A DNA stretch of 6,192 bases from Halobacteriales archaeon QS_9_70_65 (GCA_003023535.1 PXSC01000163.1:1-6192), one strand, 5' to 3'. Shown: positions 1-4,908, counted from the stretch's first letter. Numbers and translations: made by a program. Notes: generated by a model not told the origin, from the sequence alone.

Positions 1-244
1 CTGCCCGGACGGCGCCGTCGTCGTCCTGCCGGAGCCATTCGACGGCGAGTTCACCGGCGACCTCGGAGCGGTCGCGGCGCTCGTCGCCGCCGACGACGGA
101 ATGACCTCCCTGCCGGCGATCGTCGCCCGCGAACTCGGCGTGCCGATGGTGGGCGACGCCGCTCTCGACGCCGACGACGGGGCCGTCGTCACCGTCGACG
201 GCGACCGCGGCGTCGTCTACGGGTCCGACGTCACCGGCCGGTGA
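1..244 (+). CDS. pyk: C-terminal end of a PEP-utilising mobile-domain protein, probably pyruvate kinase (5' end outside window)
   Basis: The first complete codon is at 2 and the TGA stop is at 242-244, leaving the last 80 residues. The fragment reads as a PEP-utilising enzyme mobile (swivel) domain: a GAVVVLPEPFDGEF strand region, then GMTSLPAIVARELGVPMVGD, then TVDGDRGVVYGSDV just before the stop. In phosphotransfer enzymes such as PEP synthase or PPDK the mobile domain carries a catalytic His in a TSHAAIVARE context. Here that position is Leu (TSLPAIVARE), so the domain is probably not a phosphohistidine carrier. The protein ends right after the domain, which argues against PEP synthase, where a PEP-binding barrel follows. 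From family knowledge, haloarchaeal pyruvate kinases carry such an extra non-catalytic C-terminal domain, so pyk is the best inference. The kinase barrel itself is not in the window, and a stand-alone mobile-domain protein remains possible. Confidence 0.65.
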   Translation, partial: CPDGAVVVLPEPFDGEFTGDLGAVAALVAADDGMTSLPAIVARELGVPMVGDAALDADDGAVVTVDGDRGVVYGSDVTGR

Positions 245-248
245 GGTG

Positions 249-540
249 GTCGTGTTTGGTTATCCGAGAGCCGGCCGGCCGGTCGGCCGGCGTCAAGCGG
301 GACCTCGAACGGGGCCGACCGCTCGCACCGCGAGGCTGGGCGAGCGCAGCGAGAGCGGCCTCGGAAAGAAGCGAGCGAGAGGAGCGATGACATGGGGGTG
401 TGCTTCGAACGACGGCTCCGCGAGCCGTCGTTCGTCATACCAGAAGAGCGAAGCTCTTCCGTAGATCGCGGATCTCCGATCCGCTCACTCCCGAAAATCG
501 GAGATTTTCGGACGATAGCGAGTCGCAGCCGTCGAGAGCG
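249..540 (+). repeat. Intergenic repeat, copy A (inverted relative to copy B at about 3900-4117)
   Basis: This gene-free block starts five bases after the stop of the upstream gene and runs to about 64 bp before the nnr stop. It matches the reverse complement of the block at about 3900-4117. Bases 297-326 equal 4051-4080 inverted, 30 of 30. Bases 405-492 equal 3943-4030 inverted, with 2 differences in 88. The flanks (249-290 and 512-540) are similar but more diverged. Copy A carries about 58 extra bases in the 327-404 stretch, made of GAGCGA-like words. Long frames through the repeat on either strand encode low-complexity Arg/Ser-rich peptides with no domain and are not genes. Bases 541-603, between the repeat and the nnr stop, show nothing recognisable. 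Confidence 0.9.
406..511. repeat. String of four triloop hairpins with six-base spacers (core of copy A)
   Basis: Four perfect or near-perfect inverted repeats follow one another: 406-434 (13-bp stem, loop CGC), 441-461 (9-bp stem with one mismatch, loop GAA), 468-484 (7-bp stem, loop TCC) and 491-511 (9-bp stem, loop GGA). Every loop is three bases. The three spacers, TCATAC, TAGATC and TCACTC, are each six bases. A smaller triloop hairpin with a 5-bp stem lies upstream at 322-334. The element sits between two genes that end towards each other (pyk and nnr), so a bidirectional terminator is possible. However, copy B lies between divergent genes, which argues against termination as the general role. 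Confidence 0.85.
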
Positions 541-603
541 CAGGGGCTTCCGGGGTCTCGTCCACCCCGTTCGCACCGTATTCACTCTCGACGAACAGTA
601 CCG

Positions 604-1775
604 TCAGGCCGGCGGCCGCAGCGCCGCCGGCAGCGTTTCCAGGAGGTCCGTCGCGACGAGCCCGCCGTTCCGGCCGTCGGCGGCGGCCTCGCCGGCTCGG
701 CCGGTCGCGTAGGCGGCGACAGCGGCGGCTTCGAGGGGGTCGAGACGGCACGCCAGCGCGCCGGCGACGCCTGCCAGCACGTCGCCGGTGCCGCCGACGG
801 TCATGGCGGCCGTGCCGGTCCGGTTGATCCGCGTCGTCTCGCCGTCGGAGACGACGTCCCGGGGACCCTTCGGCCGTCGGCCATCGCCGCCAGCTCCCCC
901 CGGTGTGGCGTACAGAGCAGCCTCGCGGCCGTCTCGACGGCTGGAACGGCGACCAGCGCGTCGGCGTCGACGACCGCCATCCCGTCGAACGACGAGAGAA
1001 AGCGCCGGACGGCCGCCGTGGTGTCGTCGTGGTCGCCCAGCCCCGGGCCGACGACGACGGCGTCGGCGTCGGCCGCCGCCGCCAGCAGCGCGTCGACGTG
1101 GTCCGGGCCGACCCGCTCGCCGGGCAGCGCCTCGACGATCAGCCCCTCGTCGTACCCCTGGACCGTGTCGGCGACGGCCGTCGGGCAGGCGACGGATACG
1201 AGGTCGGCGCCGGCCCGCAGCGTCGCCCGCCCGGCCAGCGCCGGTGCCCCCGCGTACGGGCCGCCGCCGACGATCAGCACCTCGCCGAAATCGCCCTTAT
1301 GGGCGGTCGGATCCCGCGACAGCCGCAGCAGGTCGCCGCGCTCGACGACTCGTTCGGCGGCCGCCGGGATGCCGATGTCGGCGACCGTCACCGGCGCGTC
1401 CAGCGCCGCCATCGCGTCGACCACGACGTCGGGGTCCTCGAGCGCCAGCGCCGCCGAATCACGCACCTCGCGGGCGTCGATGTCTGTCGTCTGCAGCGCC
1501 TCCCAGTTCTCCCGCGCGATGTCCGTCGAGATGGTCGCCTCGCGGCCCAGCAGATGGACCGTCACGTCGAACGCCGAGAGGAAGCGCGCGGCGACGAAGG
1601 CGTCGCCGCCGTTGTTGCCCCGACCGCAGACCAGCGCCACGGAGTCGTTCGGGTCGGCGACCTCGCGGACGACCTGGGCGACGGCGTTGCCCGACGACTC
1701 CATCAGCTGCTTGCGGGGCACGCCCAGCGCCGCCGCGTTGGCGTCCACGACGGCCATCTCCTCGCTGGTGAGCAT
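604..1775 (-). pseudogene. nnr: Broken bifunctional NAD(P)H-hydrate epimerase / ADP-dependent dehydratase with two internal deletions
   Basis: Intact Nnr repairs hydrated NAD(P)H: the N-terminal NnrE domain epimerises it and the C-terminal NnrD domain dehydrates it using ADP. The start ATG (1773-1775) gives the typical N-terminus with PRKQLMESSGNAVA, followed by GRGNNGGDAFVAARF (the family usually has Gly where Ala follows the Asp). At about 1401-1412 the text jumps from DPDVVVDAM to LDAPVTVADIGIP. The expected block with the GTG loop, the VDVPSG motif and the VTF..K.GL motif is missing, roughly 65-70 residues by recollection of homologues, with the frame kept. NnrD then reads normally (HKGDFGEVLIVGGG, VVGPGLGD, VVDADAL, CTPHRGEL) up to MADG at about 873. 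The reading then continues in another frame with KGPRDVVSDGE (from 870), RINRTGTAAMTVGGTGDVLAG and a normal C-terminus ending at 604. About 25-30 residues are missing at this second junction. The first frame instead ends at 801 after 23 aberrant residues. The two parts (301 + 88 residues) plus the estimated losses sum to about 480, the usual length. Codon use is still normal, so the damage is recent or is an assembly error. Confidence 0.88.
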
Positions 1776-1798
1776 ACCCGGTGTTCGGCCGGCGAACT

Positions 1799-1804
1799 GT
1801 TAAC
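1799..1804 (-). promoter_or_regulatory. Possible TATA-like box for nnr
   Basis: On the minus strand the sequence reads CGTTAACA, centred about 26-27 nt before the nnr ATG, in otherwise GC-rich DNA. That is the spacing expected if transcription starts at or next to the ATG (leaderless mRNA, common in haloarchaea). No Shine-Dalgarno lies between it and the ATG. The match to an archaeal TATA box is weak. Confidence 0.4.
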
Positions 1805-1991
1805 GATTCCTGCCAGGACGCGGGAGGGACACGTTTTTGATCGGGGCAACCGTGTCTCCGCGGCACGTTGAACAGCGGCTCCAGGCCGTCCCGTCCGCGT
1901 CGGCAGGTCGTCTGACGCGGCTCGCGGGTCGGTCGGCTCGCCAACTGTGGGCCGGCCGGCGGCCCGGGTGGACCCGCGCCCGGACGCCGTC

Positions 1992-2078
1992 GGTCGGTCG
2001 CGCTGTTTGGCGACCGGTCCGCGCCCTGCCGTAGCCGCGGCCCCGTTCTTCTCGATGCAGCCGCCCGGCAGGGCGTGG
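1992..2078 (+). other. Tandem stem-loops in the methyltransferase upstream region
   Basis: Two inverted repeats lie side by side. The first pairs GGTCGC (1996-2001) with GCGACC (2010-2015), extendable outward by four more pairs, two of them G-T, around an 8-base loop. The second is stronger: CGCCCTGCCG (2022-2031) pairs perfectly with CGGCAGGGCG (2066-2075) and extends to 13 pairs (2019-2031 with 2066-2078) with one G-T, around a 34-base loop. In DNA this GC-rich some long stems arise by chance, but a 10-bp perfect stem extended to 13 is beyond routine. It could be part of a structured 5' leader, a small RNA, or a DNA site. Confidence 0.5.
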
Positions 2079-2213
2079 CTCGTCCAGTCCGCCGACCGCC
2101 GCGAGCCACCGACCCGACGCCGATGCACACACCCACCCCGACCCGACCGCACCACCGACAGCCGCGCCACCGACCGGCCGACCGCCGGAACCGACCGCTC
2201 CCGCGCCAGCCCC

Positions 2214-2219
2214 GGAGGG
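2214..2219 (+). promoter_or_regulatory. Shine-Dalgarno for the RsmC-like methyltransferase
   Basis: GGAGGG lies seven bases before the ATG at 2227, a strong match to the anti-Shine-Dalgarno end of 16S rRNA. No AT-rich box lies at -27 of this ATG. This gene therefore appears to be translated from a leadered mRNA, unlike its neighbours. The site also fixes the start codon. Confidence 0.7.
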
Positions 2220-2226
2220 CGCCGCG

Positions 2227-3372
2227 ATGACTCCGCCCGGCGAGCACGAACTCGCCTTGGAGTCCCGCGTCGACGACGCCCGCTCGACCTACCGGTTTCG
2301 GACCGCCGACGGCGTCCACTCGAAGTCGTCGTTCCGCGACGGCGACCTCCTCCTCGCCGAGGAGCTGTGGGACGTCCCGACCGGCCGGCTGCTGTGTCCG
2401 GAGGCGAACTACGGCGTCGTCGGCACCGTGTTGGCCGACGCCACCGCCGACGTCGAGATGACCGAATCCAGCGCCCGCGCCGCCCGGCTCTGTCGCCGGA
2501 ACGCGGCCAGAAACGACGCCGACGCCTCCGTCCGGCTGGTCGCCGACCTCGGTCGCCTGACGGAGGCGTACGACACGGCCGCTTACGCGCCGAAGCCGTA
2601 CACCCCGCTCGCGGTCGGCAAGCGACGCATCGCCGACTCGCTGGCCGTGCTCCGTCCGGGCGGCGACTGCTACGTCGCCGCGGCCGACGGTGCCGGCGCC
2701 GCGAGATACGAGGCGTGTCTGGACGAGATCGCTGGCCCCGTCGAGACGGTCGCCGGGCGAGACGACTGCCGACTACTCCGGGCGACCCGCCCGGCGGCGC
2801 TCGACCCTCCGGAGTACGTCGCCTGCCGCCACCTCGACCTGACCGTCGCCGGGGTCGACCTGTCGCTTCGGTCGGTTCCCGGCCTGTTCGCCGCCGCGGG
2901 ACTCGACGCCGGGACGCGCCTCCTGCTCGAGAACGCGGGCGTGGCCGACGGCGAGCGCGTGCTGGATCTCTGCTCGGGGTACGGCGCGATAGGCGCCTAC
3001 GCGGCCGGCGCCGCCGACTGCGAGGTCTGGCTCAGCGACGACGACCGGGTGGCGACGGCCTGTGCCGAGCGGAGCCTCGCGGCGACGGGCGTCGACGGGA
3101 CCGTCGTCACCGCCGACTGCACCCACGGCGTCGCCGACCGGACCTTCGACCGTATCCTGTGCAACCCGCCGACCCACGCGGGCGACGACGTCCTCTCGGC
3201 GCTGTTCGCCGGCGCCCGCGACGTCCTCGCCGCCGACGGCGAATGCCGTCTCGTCCACCACCGGACGCTCGACCTCTCCGCCCACCTCGCCGGCTTCGGG
3301 ACGGTCGAGCGGCTTCGGACCGGCGCCGAGCACGCCGTCCTCCTCGCGCGACCGGGAGAGCGACCCCGGTAG
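2227..3372 (+). CDS. Two-domain RsmC/RlmG-like SAM-dependent methyltransferase
   Basis: The 381-residue protein has the tandem layout of the RsmC/RlmG family, which methylates a guanine N2 in rRNA (RsmC at G1207 of 16S rRNA in E. coli). The C-terminal half is the catalytic domain: the SAM-binding loop VLDLCSGYGAIG at residues 245-256, the acidic end of strand 2 (EVWLSDDD, about 266-273), and the catalytic-site motif NPPTHAG at about 313-319, where bacterial RsmC has NPPFHDG. The N-terminal half looks like a decayed copy: LLLAEELWD and LLCPEANYGVVG near 41-65 stand where a binding loop would be but lack the usual Gly pattern, followed by APKPYTPLAVGKRRIADSLAVLRPGG at about 121-146. The start at 2227 is supported by GGAGGG. 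The gene ends 12 bp from the stop of the convergent acylphosphatase, with no clear terminator between. An RNA target other than 16S rRNA cannot be excluded, so no gene symbol is given. Confidence 0.85.
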   Translation: MTPPGEHELALESRVDDARSTYRFRTADGVHSKSSFRDGDLLLAEELWDVPTGRLLCPEANYGVVGTVLADATADVEMTESSARAARLCRRNAARNDADASVRLVADLGRLTEAYDTAAYAPKPYTPLAVGKRRIADSLAVLRPGGDCYVAAADGAGAARYEACLDEIAGPVETVAGRDDCRLLRATRPAALDPPEYVACRHLDLTVAGVDLSLRSVPGLFAAAGLDAGTRLLLENAGVADGERVLDLCSGYGAIGAYAAGAADCEVWLSDDDRVATACAERSLAATGVDGTVVTADCTHGVADRTFDRILCNPPTHAGDDVLSALFAGARDVLAADGECRLVHHRTLDLSAHLAGFGTVERLRTGAEHAVLLARPGERPR

Positions 3373-3384
3373 CGACCGGCCGGC

Positions 3385-3663
3385 TCAGTACCGTATCTCG
3401 AAGCCGGACTCGCCCTCTGGCGGTTCGTACTCGACGTCGACGTCGTCGACGACCGCCTGTGGACTACCGGTGTGGCACCACTCGATCATCGCCTCGACGT
3501 CGGGGTCGTCGCCTCCGAAGACGGCCTCGACGCGGCCGTCCTCGAGGTTCCGGACCCAACCGCCGACGCCGTGCTCGCGTGCGGTATCGCGGGTGTTCGC
3601 GCGGTAGTAAACGCCCTGGACCGTGCCGGAGACGAAGACGTGGGCTCTGACGCGGTCGGCCAT
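3385..3663 (-). CDS. acyP: Acylphosphatase
   Basis: This 92-residue protein, the usual length, hydrolyses acylphosphates such as 1,3-bisphosphoglycerate, acetyl phosphate or carbamoyl phosphate to the carboxylate and phosphate in the cytoplasm. The family signature VSGTVQGVYYRANT is at residues 11-24, with the catalytic phosphate-binding Arg at 21. The second signature GWVRNLEDGRVEAVFGG is at 35-51, with the catalytic Asn at 39. The C-terminus GFEIRY is typical. The start chosen is the ATG at 3661-3663, which gives MADRVRAHVFVSG and lies about 24 nt after a clear TATA box. Longer upstream in-frame readings add Arg/Ser-rich text from the repeat region and are not credible. The gene faces the methyltransferase tail to tail, 12 bp apart. 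Confidence 0.96.
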   Translation of the reverse strand: MADRVRAHVFVSGTVQGVYYRANTRDTAREHGVGGWVRNLEDGRVEAVFGGDDPDVEAMIEWCHTGSPQAVVDDVDVEYEPPEGESGFEIRY

Positions 3664-3683
3664 GTCGGCCCTTCTCGCCGGCG

Positions 3684-3691
3684 AATAAAAG
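3684..3691 (-). promoter_or_regulatory. TATA box of acyP
   Basis: The minus strand reads CTTTTATT, centred about 24-25 nt before the acyP ATG. It is the best TATA-like patch in the window. It implies a transcript that starts at or a few bases before the ATG; no Shine-Dalgarno lies between. Confidence 0.65.
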
Positions 3692-3699
3692 CCTCCGGG

Positions 3700-3907
3700 C
3701 CGTCGGCACGATGGTGTTTGGTTGGGAGGGAGTAGCGTCGTTCGGCGGTGACGACGGCGTGTCCGAACGCCCCCGCCCGCTGGCGGGCTGCGGCTCACGG
3801 CTCGCTTCGCTCGCCGGCAGCGCGACGCTCTGCCGAGCCCTCGCTCGCTTCGCTCGCGAGGACGCCGTTCGCAACGTCGAGAGACCTCGCTTCCGCTCGG
3901 TCTCTCG
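3700..3907. other. Left part of the acyP / CopD-like intergenic block: hairpins and GCTCGC words
   Basis: No gene is visible here. The stretch holds a 6-bp stem with a 2-base loop (3775-3788), two exact copies of the 15-mer GCTCGCTTCGCTCGC (3800-3814 and 3843-3857), and a 9-bp perfect stem with a 12-base loop (3878-3886 with 3899-3907). Words of the GAGCGAAGCGAGC type also fill the extra bases in copy A. The stretch separates the acyP promoter from the shared hairpin core further right. Confidence 0.6.
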
Positions 3908-4117
3908 CGACGCCTCGCTGTCTCCGGCAATCAGCGATTTCCGGGAGTGAGCGGATCGGAGATCCGCGATCTACGGAAGAGCTTCGCTCTTCCGGGATGA
4001 CGAACGACGGCTCGCGGAGCCGTCGTTCGACCCACGCTCGGCCTCGCGCCGCGAGCGGTCGGCCCCGTTCGAGGTCCCGCCCGACGCCGACCGACCGGTC
4101 GGCTCTCTCGCGTATCA
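3900..4117 (-). repeat. Intergenic repeat, copy B (inverted relative to copy A)
   Basis: Read on the minus strand this block matches 249-540. Bases 4051-4080 are identical to 297-326 inverted. Bases 3943-4030 match 405-492 inverted with two differences. The outer part (4100-4117) resembles the start of copy A (GTCGTGT, then GAGAGCCG after inversion). Between the two conserved blocks copy B has only 20 bases (4031-4050) where copy A has 78. It lies between the divergent promoters of acyP and the CopD-like gene. Frames through it encode a low-complexity peptide that shares its core with the peptide read from copy A, because the DNA is shared and not because it is a gene. Confidence 0.9.
3924..4029. 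repeat. String of four triloop hairpins with six-base spacers (core of copy B)
   Basis: This is the mirror image of the string in copy A: 3924-3944 (9-bp stem with one mismatch, loop AGC), 3951-3967 (7-bp perfect stem, loop GGA), 3974-3994 (9-bp perfect stem, loop TTC) and 4001-4029 (13-bp perfect stem, loop GCG). Spacers are again six bases each (3945-3950, 3968-3973, 3995-4000). In the 3924-3944 stem the fourth pair is G-C where copy A has A-T, a compensatory change. A fifth small triloop stem of 5 bp lies at 4043-4055, matching 322-334 in copy A. Confidence 0.85.
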
Positions 4118-4135
4118 GACACGACGGATGCCGGG

Positions 4136-4143
4136 GCTATTAG
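4136..4143 (+). promoter_or_regulatory. TATA-like box of the CopD-like membrane gene
   Basis: GCTATTAG is centred about 28 nt before the ATG at 4168, the only AT-rich patch near. The spacing fits a leaderless transcript from 4168. It is too close to the GTG at 4147 to serve that codon, so it also supports the choice of start. Confidence 0.55.
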
Positions 4144-4167
4144 TGGGTGCCGGGCGGCCCGACGGAC

Positions 4168-4629
4168 ATGGTCGTAGACACCGCGATGTACACCGTCCAC
4201 ACGGCGCTGTCGGCGCTGTGGACCGGGTCGGTGCTGTTCGTCGTCCTCGCCGTGCTGCCGCTCGCGATGAACGGCGACGTCTCGCCCGACGTCCTCGGGC
4301 GCGTCGTCTCGACGCTGCAGTGGGTGACCCGGGCCAGCGCACTGCTGACGCTGCTGTCCGGCGGCTACCTGGCCGTCACCGGCGGCTACACCGTCGACCG
4401 GCTGACCGGCACGGCCGGCGGCTACCTCGTCGTCGCGATGGTGCTGCTGTGGCTGGGGCTGGCGGCCGTCGTCGAGGTCGGCAGCGCCCGTGCACAGCGG
4501 GGCATCGACGAACGGAAGATTCGGGAGCCGGCCCGGGACGCCCGGCCGTTCTACCTGGCGGCCGTCGCGCTGTCCGTCGGACTGCTCGTCGTCTCCGGGC
4601 TGCTCGGGATGCCGCCGGCGTTTCTCTAG
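4168..4629 (+). CDS. Four-helix CopD-like haloarchaeal membrane protein
   Basis: The product has 153 residues with four likely membrane segments at about 8-32 (TALSALWTGSVLFVVLAVLP), 50-70, 82-103 and 128-148. A charged cytoplasmic or external loop (about 104-127, rich in Arg, Glu and Asp) lies before the last helix. The HTALSALWTGSVLFVVLAVLPLA opening and the following ASALLTLLSGGYLAV segment resemble the CopD / copper-resistance D-like membrane family, which haloarchaeal genomes often label CopD-like or simply transporter. No clear metal-ligand cluster is visible beyond His 11, so copper transport is not shown. The ATG at 4168 was preferred over the in-frame GTG at 4147 because of the TATA spacing; with the GTG the protein would gain seven residues. 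It ends towards the four-cysteine gene, 78 bp away. Confidence 0.75.
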   Translation: MVVDTAMYTVHTALSALWTGSVLFVVLAVLPLAMNGDVSPDVLGRVVSTLQWVTRASALLTLLSGGYLAVTGGYTVDRLTGTAGGYLVVAMVLLWLGLAAVVEVGSARAQRGIDERKIREPARDARPFYLAAVALSVGLLVVSGLLGMPPAFL

Positions 4630-4645
4630 TCCCGTCGTCCCGGCG

Positions 4646-4699
4646 CCGGCGACCGGCGGTCCGCGACGACCGGCGACCGCCGACCCGCGACGGCCGGCG
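4646..4699. repeat. 24-bp imperfect tandem repeat, 2.25 copies
   Basis: Two adjacent 24-base units (4646-4669 and 4670-4693) differ at 4 positions and are followed by the first six bases of a third (CCGGCG, 4694-4699). Each unit starts CCGGCGACCG and ends CCGCGACG plus one base. The repeat fills most of the 78 bp between the convergent stops of the CopD-like gene and the small four-cysteine gene. Whether it takes part in termination is unknown; there is no T-run beside it. Confidence 0.75.
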
Positions 4700-4707
4700 C
4701 GAGGCGG

Positions 4708-4908
4708 CTACCGCCGCCGGGCTTCGAGCGTCCGCTCGCAGTTCCCGCAGACGTCGGCCTCGCGGTCCTCGAAGTACGCCGCCGGGTCGGCGTCGTCCGG
4801 GAACGGCCGGACCGTCGGCGACAGCCCGGTCACCGGCGTCCCGCAGAGCGCCCGCTCGGGGGACGCCGACTCACAGAGGTGGACCGGCGGCCGGAACCAG
4901 TAGAACAT
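4708..4908 (-). CDS. Small four-cysteine (putative zinc-binding) protein of 66 residues
   Basis: I do not recognise a named family. The protein starts MFYWFRPPVHLCES and has Cys at 12, 22, 54 and 57, plus His at 10. The pattern HxC, then C-G at 22-23, then CGNC at 54-57 resembles small zinc-ribbon proteins that are numerous in haloarchaea. The middle (about 30-50) is Pro- and Asp-rich. The ATG overlaps the TGA of the upstream FAH gene by one base (TGATG), so it is very probably translated by coupling within one operon. This overlap, the Cys pattern and the normal codon use support a real gene despite its size. A longer in-frame reading upstream is Arg-rich and is only the shadow of the FAH gene. 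Zinc binding is inferred. Confidence 0.72.
   Translation of the reverse strand: MFYWFRPPVHLCESASPERALCGTPVTGLSPTVRPFPDDADPAAYFEDREADVCGNCERTLEARRR

Larger units (their letters stand above)
1776..2226. other. Gene-free, GC-rich divergent intergenic region between nnr and the methyltransferase
   Basis: This stretch separates the divergently read nnr (minus) and methyltransferase (plus). I see no credible gene. Frames through it encode Arg- or Pro/Thr-rich text unlike the acidic proteins around it, and the frame leading into the methyltransferase has a stop at 2032 and no start codon after it before 2227. The left part has the nnr TATA-like box and a T-run (1834-1838) inside a 6-bp inverted repeat (1828-1833 with 1851-1856), a possible promoter for rightward transcription. 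The middle (about 1990-2080) holds strong stem-loops. The right part (about 2100-2213) is strikingly C-rich on the plus strand. If rightward transcription starts near the T-run, the methyltransferase mRNA would have a leader of about 370 nt. I looked for RNase P and SRP RNA hallmarks and found none. Confidence 0.6.

Noticed and set aside
406..511. CRISPR array
   Set aside because: The evenly spaced units are different inverted repeats rather than direct copies of one repeat, and the spacers are only six bases.
217..585. Minus-strand open frame of 122 codons through copy A
   Set aside because: It is Arg/Ser-rich, runs across the hairpin string and into the end of the upstream gene, and shares its core peptide with the frame through copy B only because the DNA repeats. 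No domain or start signal is visible.
868..884. Programmed frameshift in nnr
   Set aside because: Family comparison indicates that a block of residues is missing at the junction as well as the frame change, and no slippery sequence is evident. A deletion explains both.
400..1803. Long plus-strand frames (up to 467 codons) opposite nnr
   Set aside because: They are the antisense shadow of a GC-rich gene: Ala/Ser/Thr- or Arg/Pro-rich low-complexity text without motifs. The minus strand clearly encodes Nnr.
1776..2226. RNase P RNA, SRP RNA or tRNA in the intergenic region
   Set aside because: The conserved sequence blocks of these RNAs (such as GAGGAAAGTC for RNase P) are absent, and no cloverleaf could be drawn.
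1947..3650. 567-codon plus-strand frame over the methyltransferase
   Set aside because: It is Arg-rich, out of frame with the clearly recognisable methyltransferase, and extends into the acylphosphatase on the other strand.
252..3723. Shared decamer GTGTTTGGTT at 252-261 and 3714-3723 as an element end
   Set aside because: It is in direct orientation although the repeat copies are inverted, and it has no matching flanks. It is probably chance, or a short promoter-like word.
3748..4143. Plus-strand open frame of 131 codons through copy B
   Set aside because: It is the counterpart of the copy A frame, read through hairpins. Its composition is unlike the acidic proteins of this genome.
4147..4167. 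GTG at 4147 as start of the CopD-like gene
   Set aside because: The TATA-like box at 4136-4143 is too close to serve it. The ATG at 4168 has proper spacing and gives the expected short tail before the first helix.
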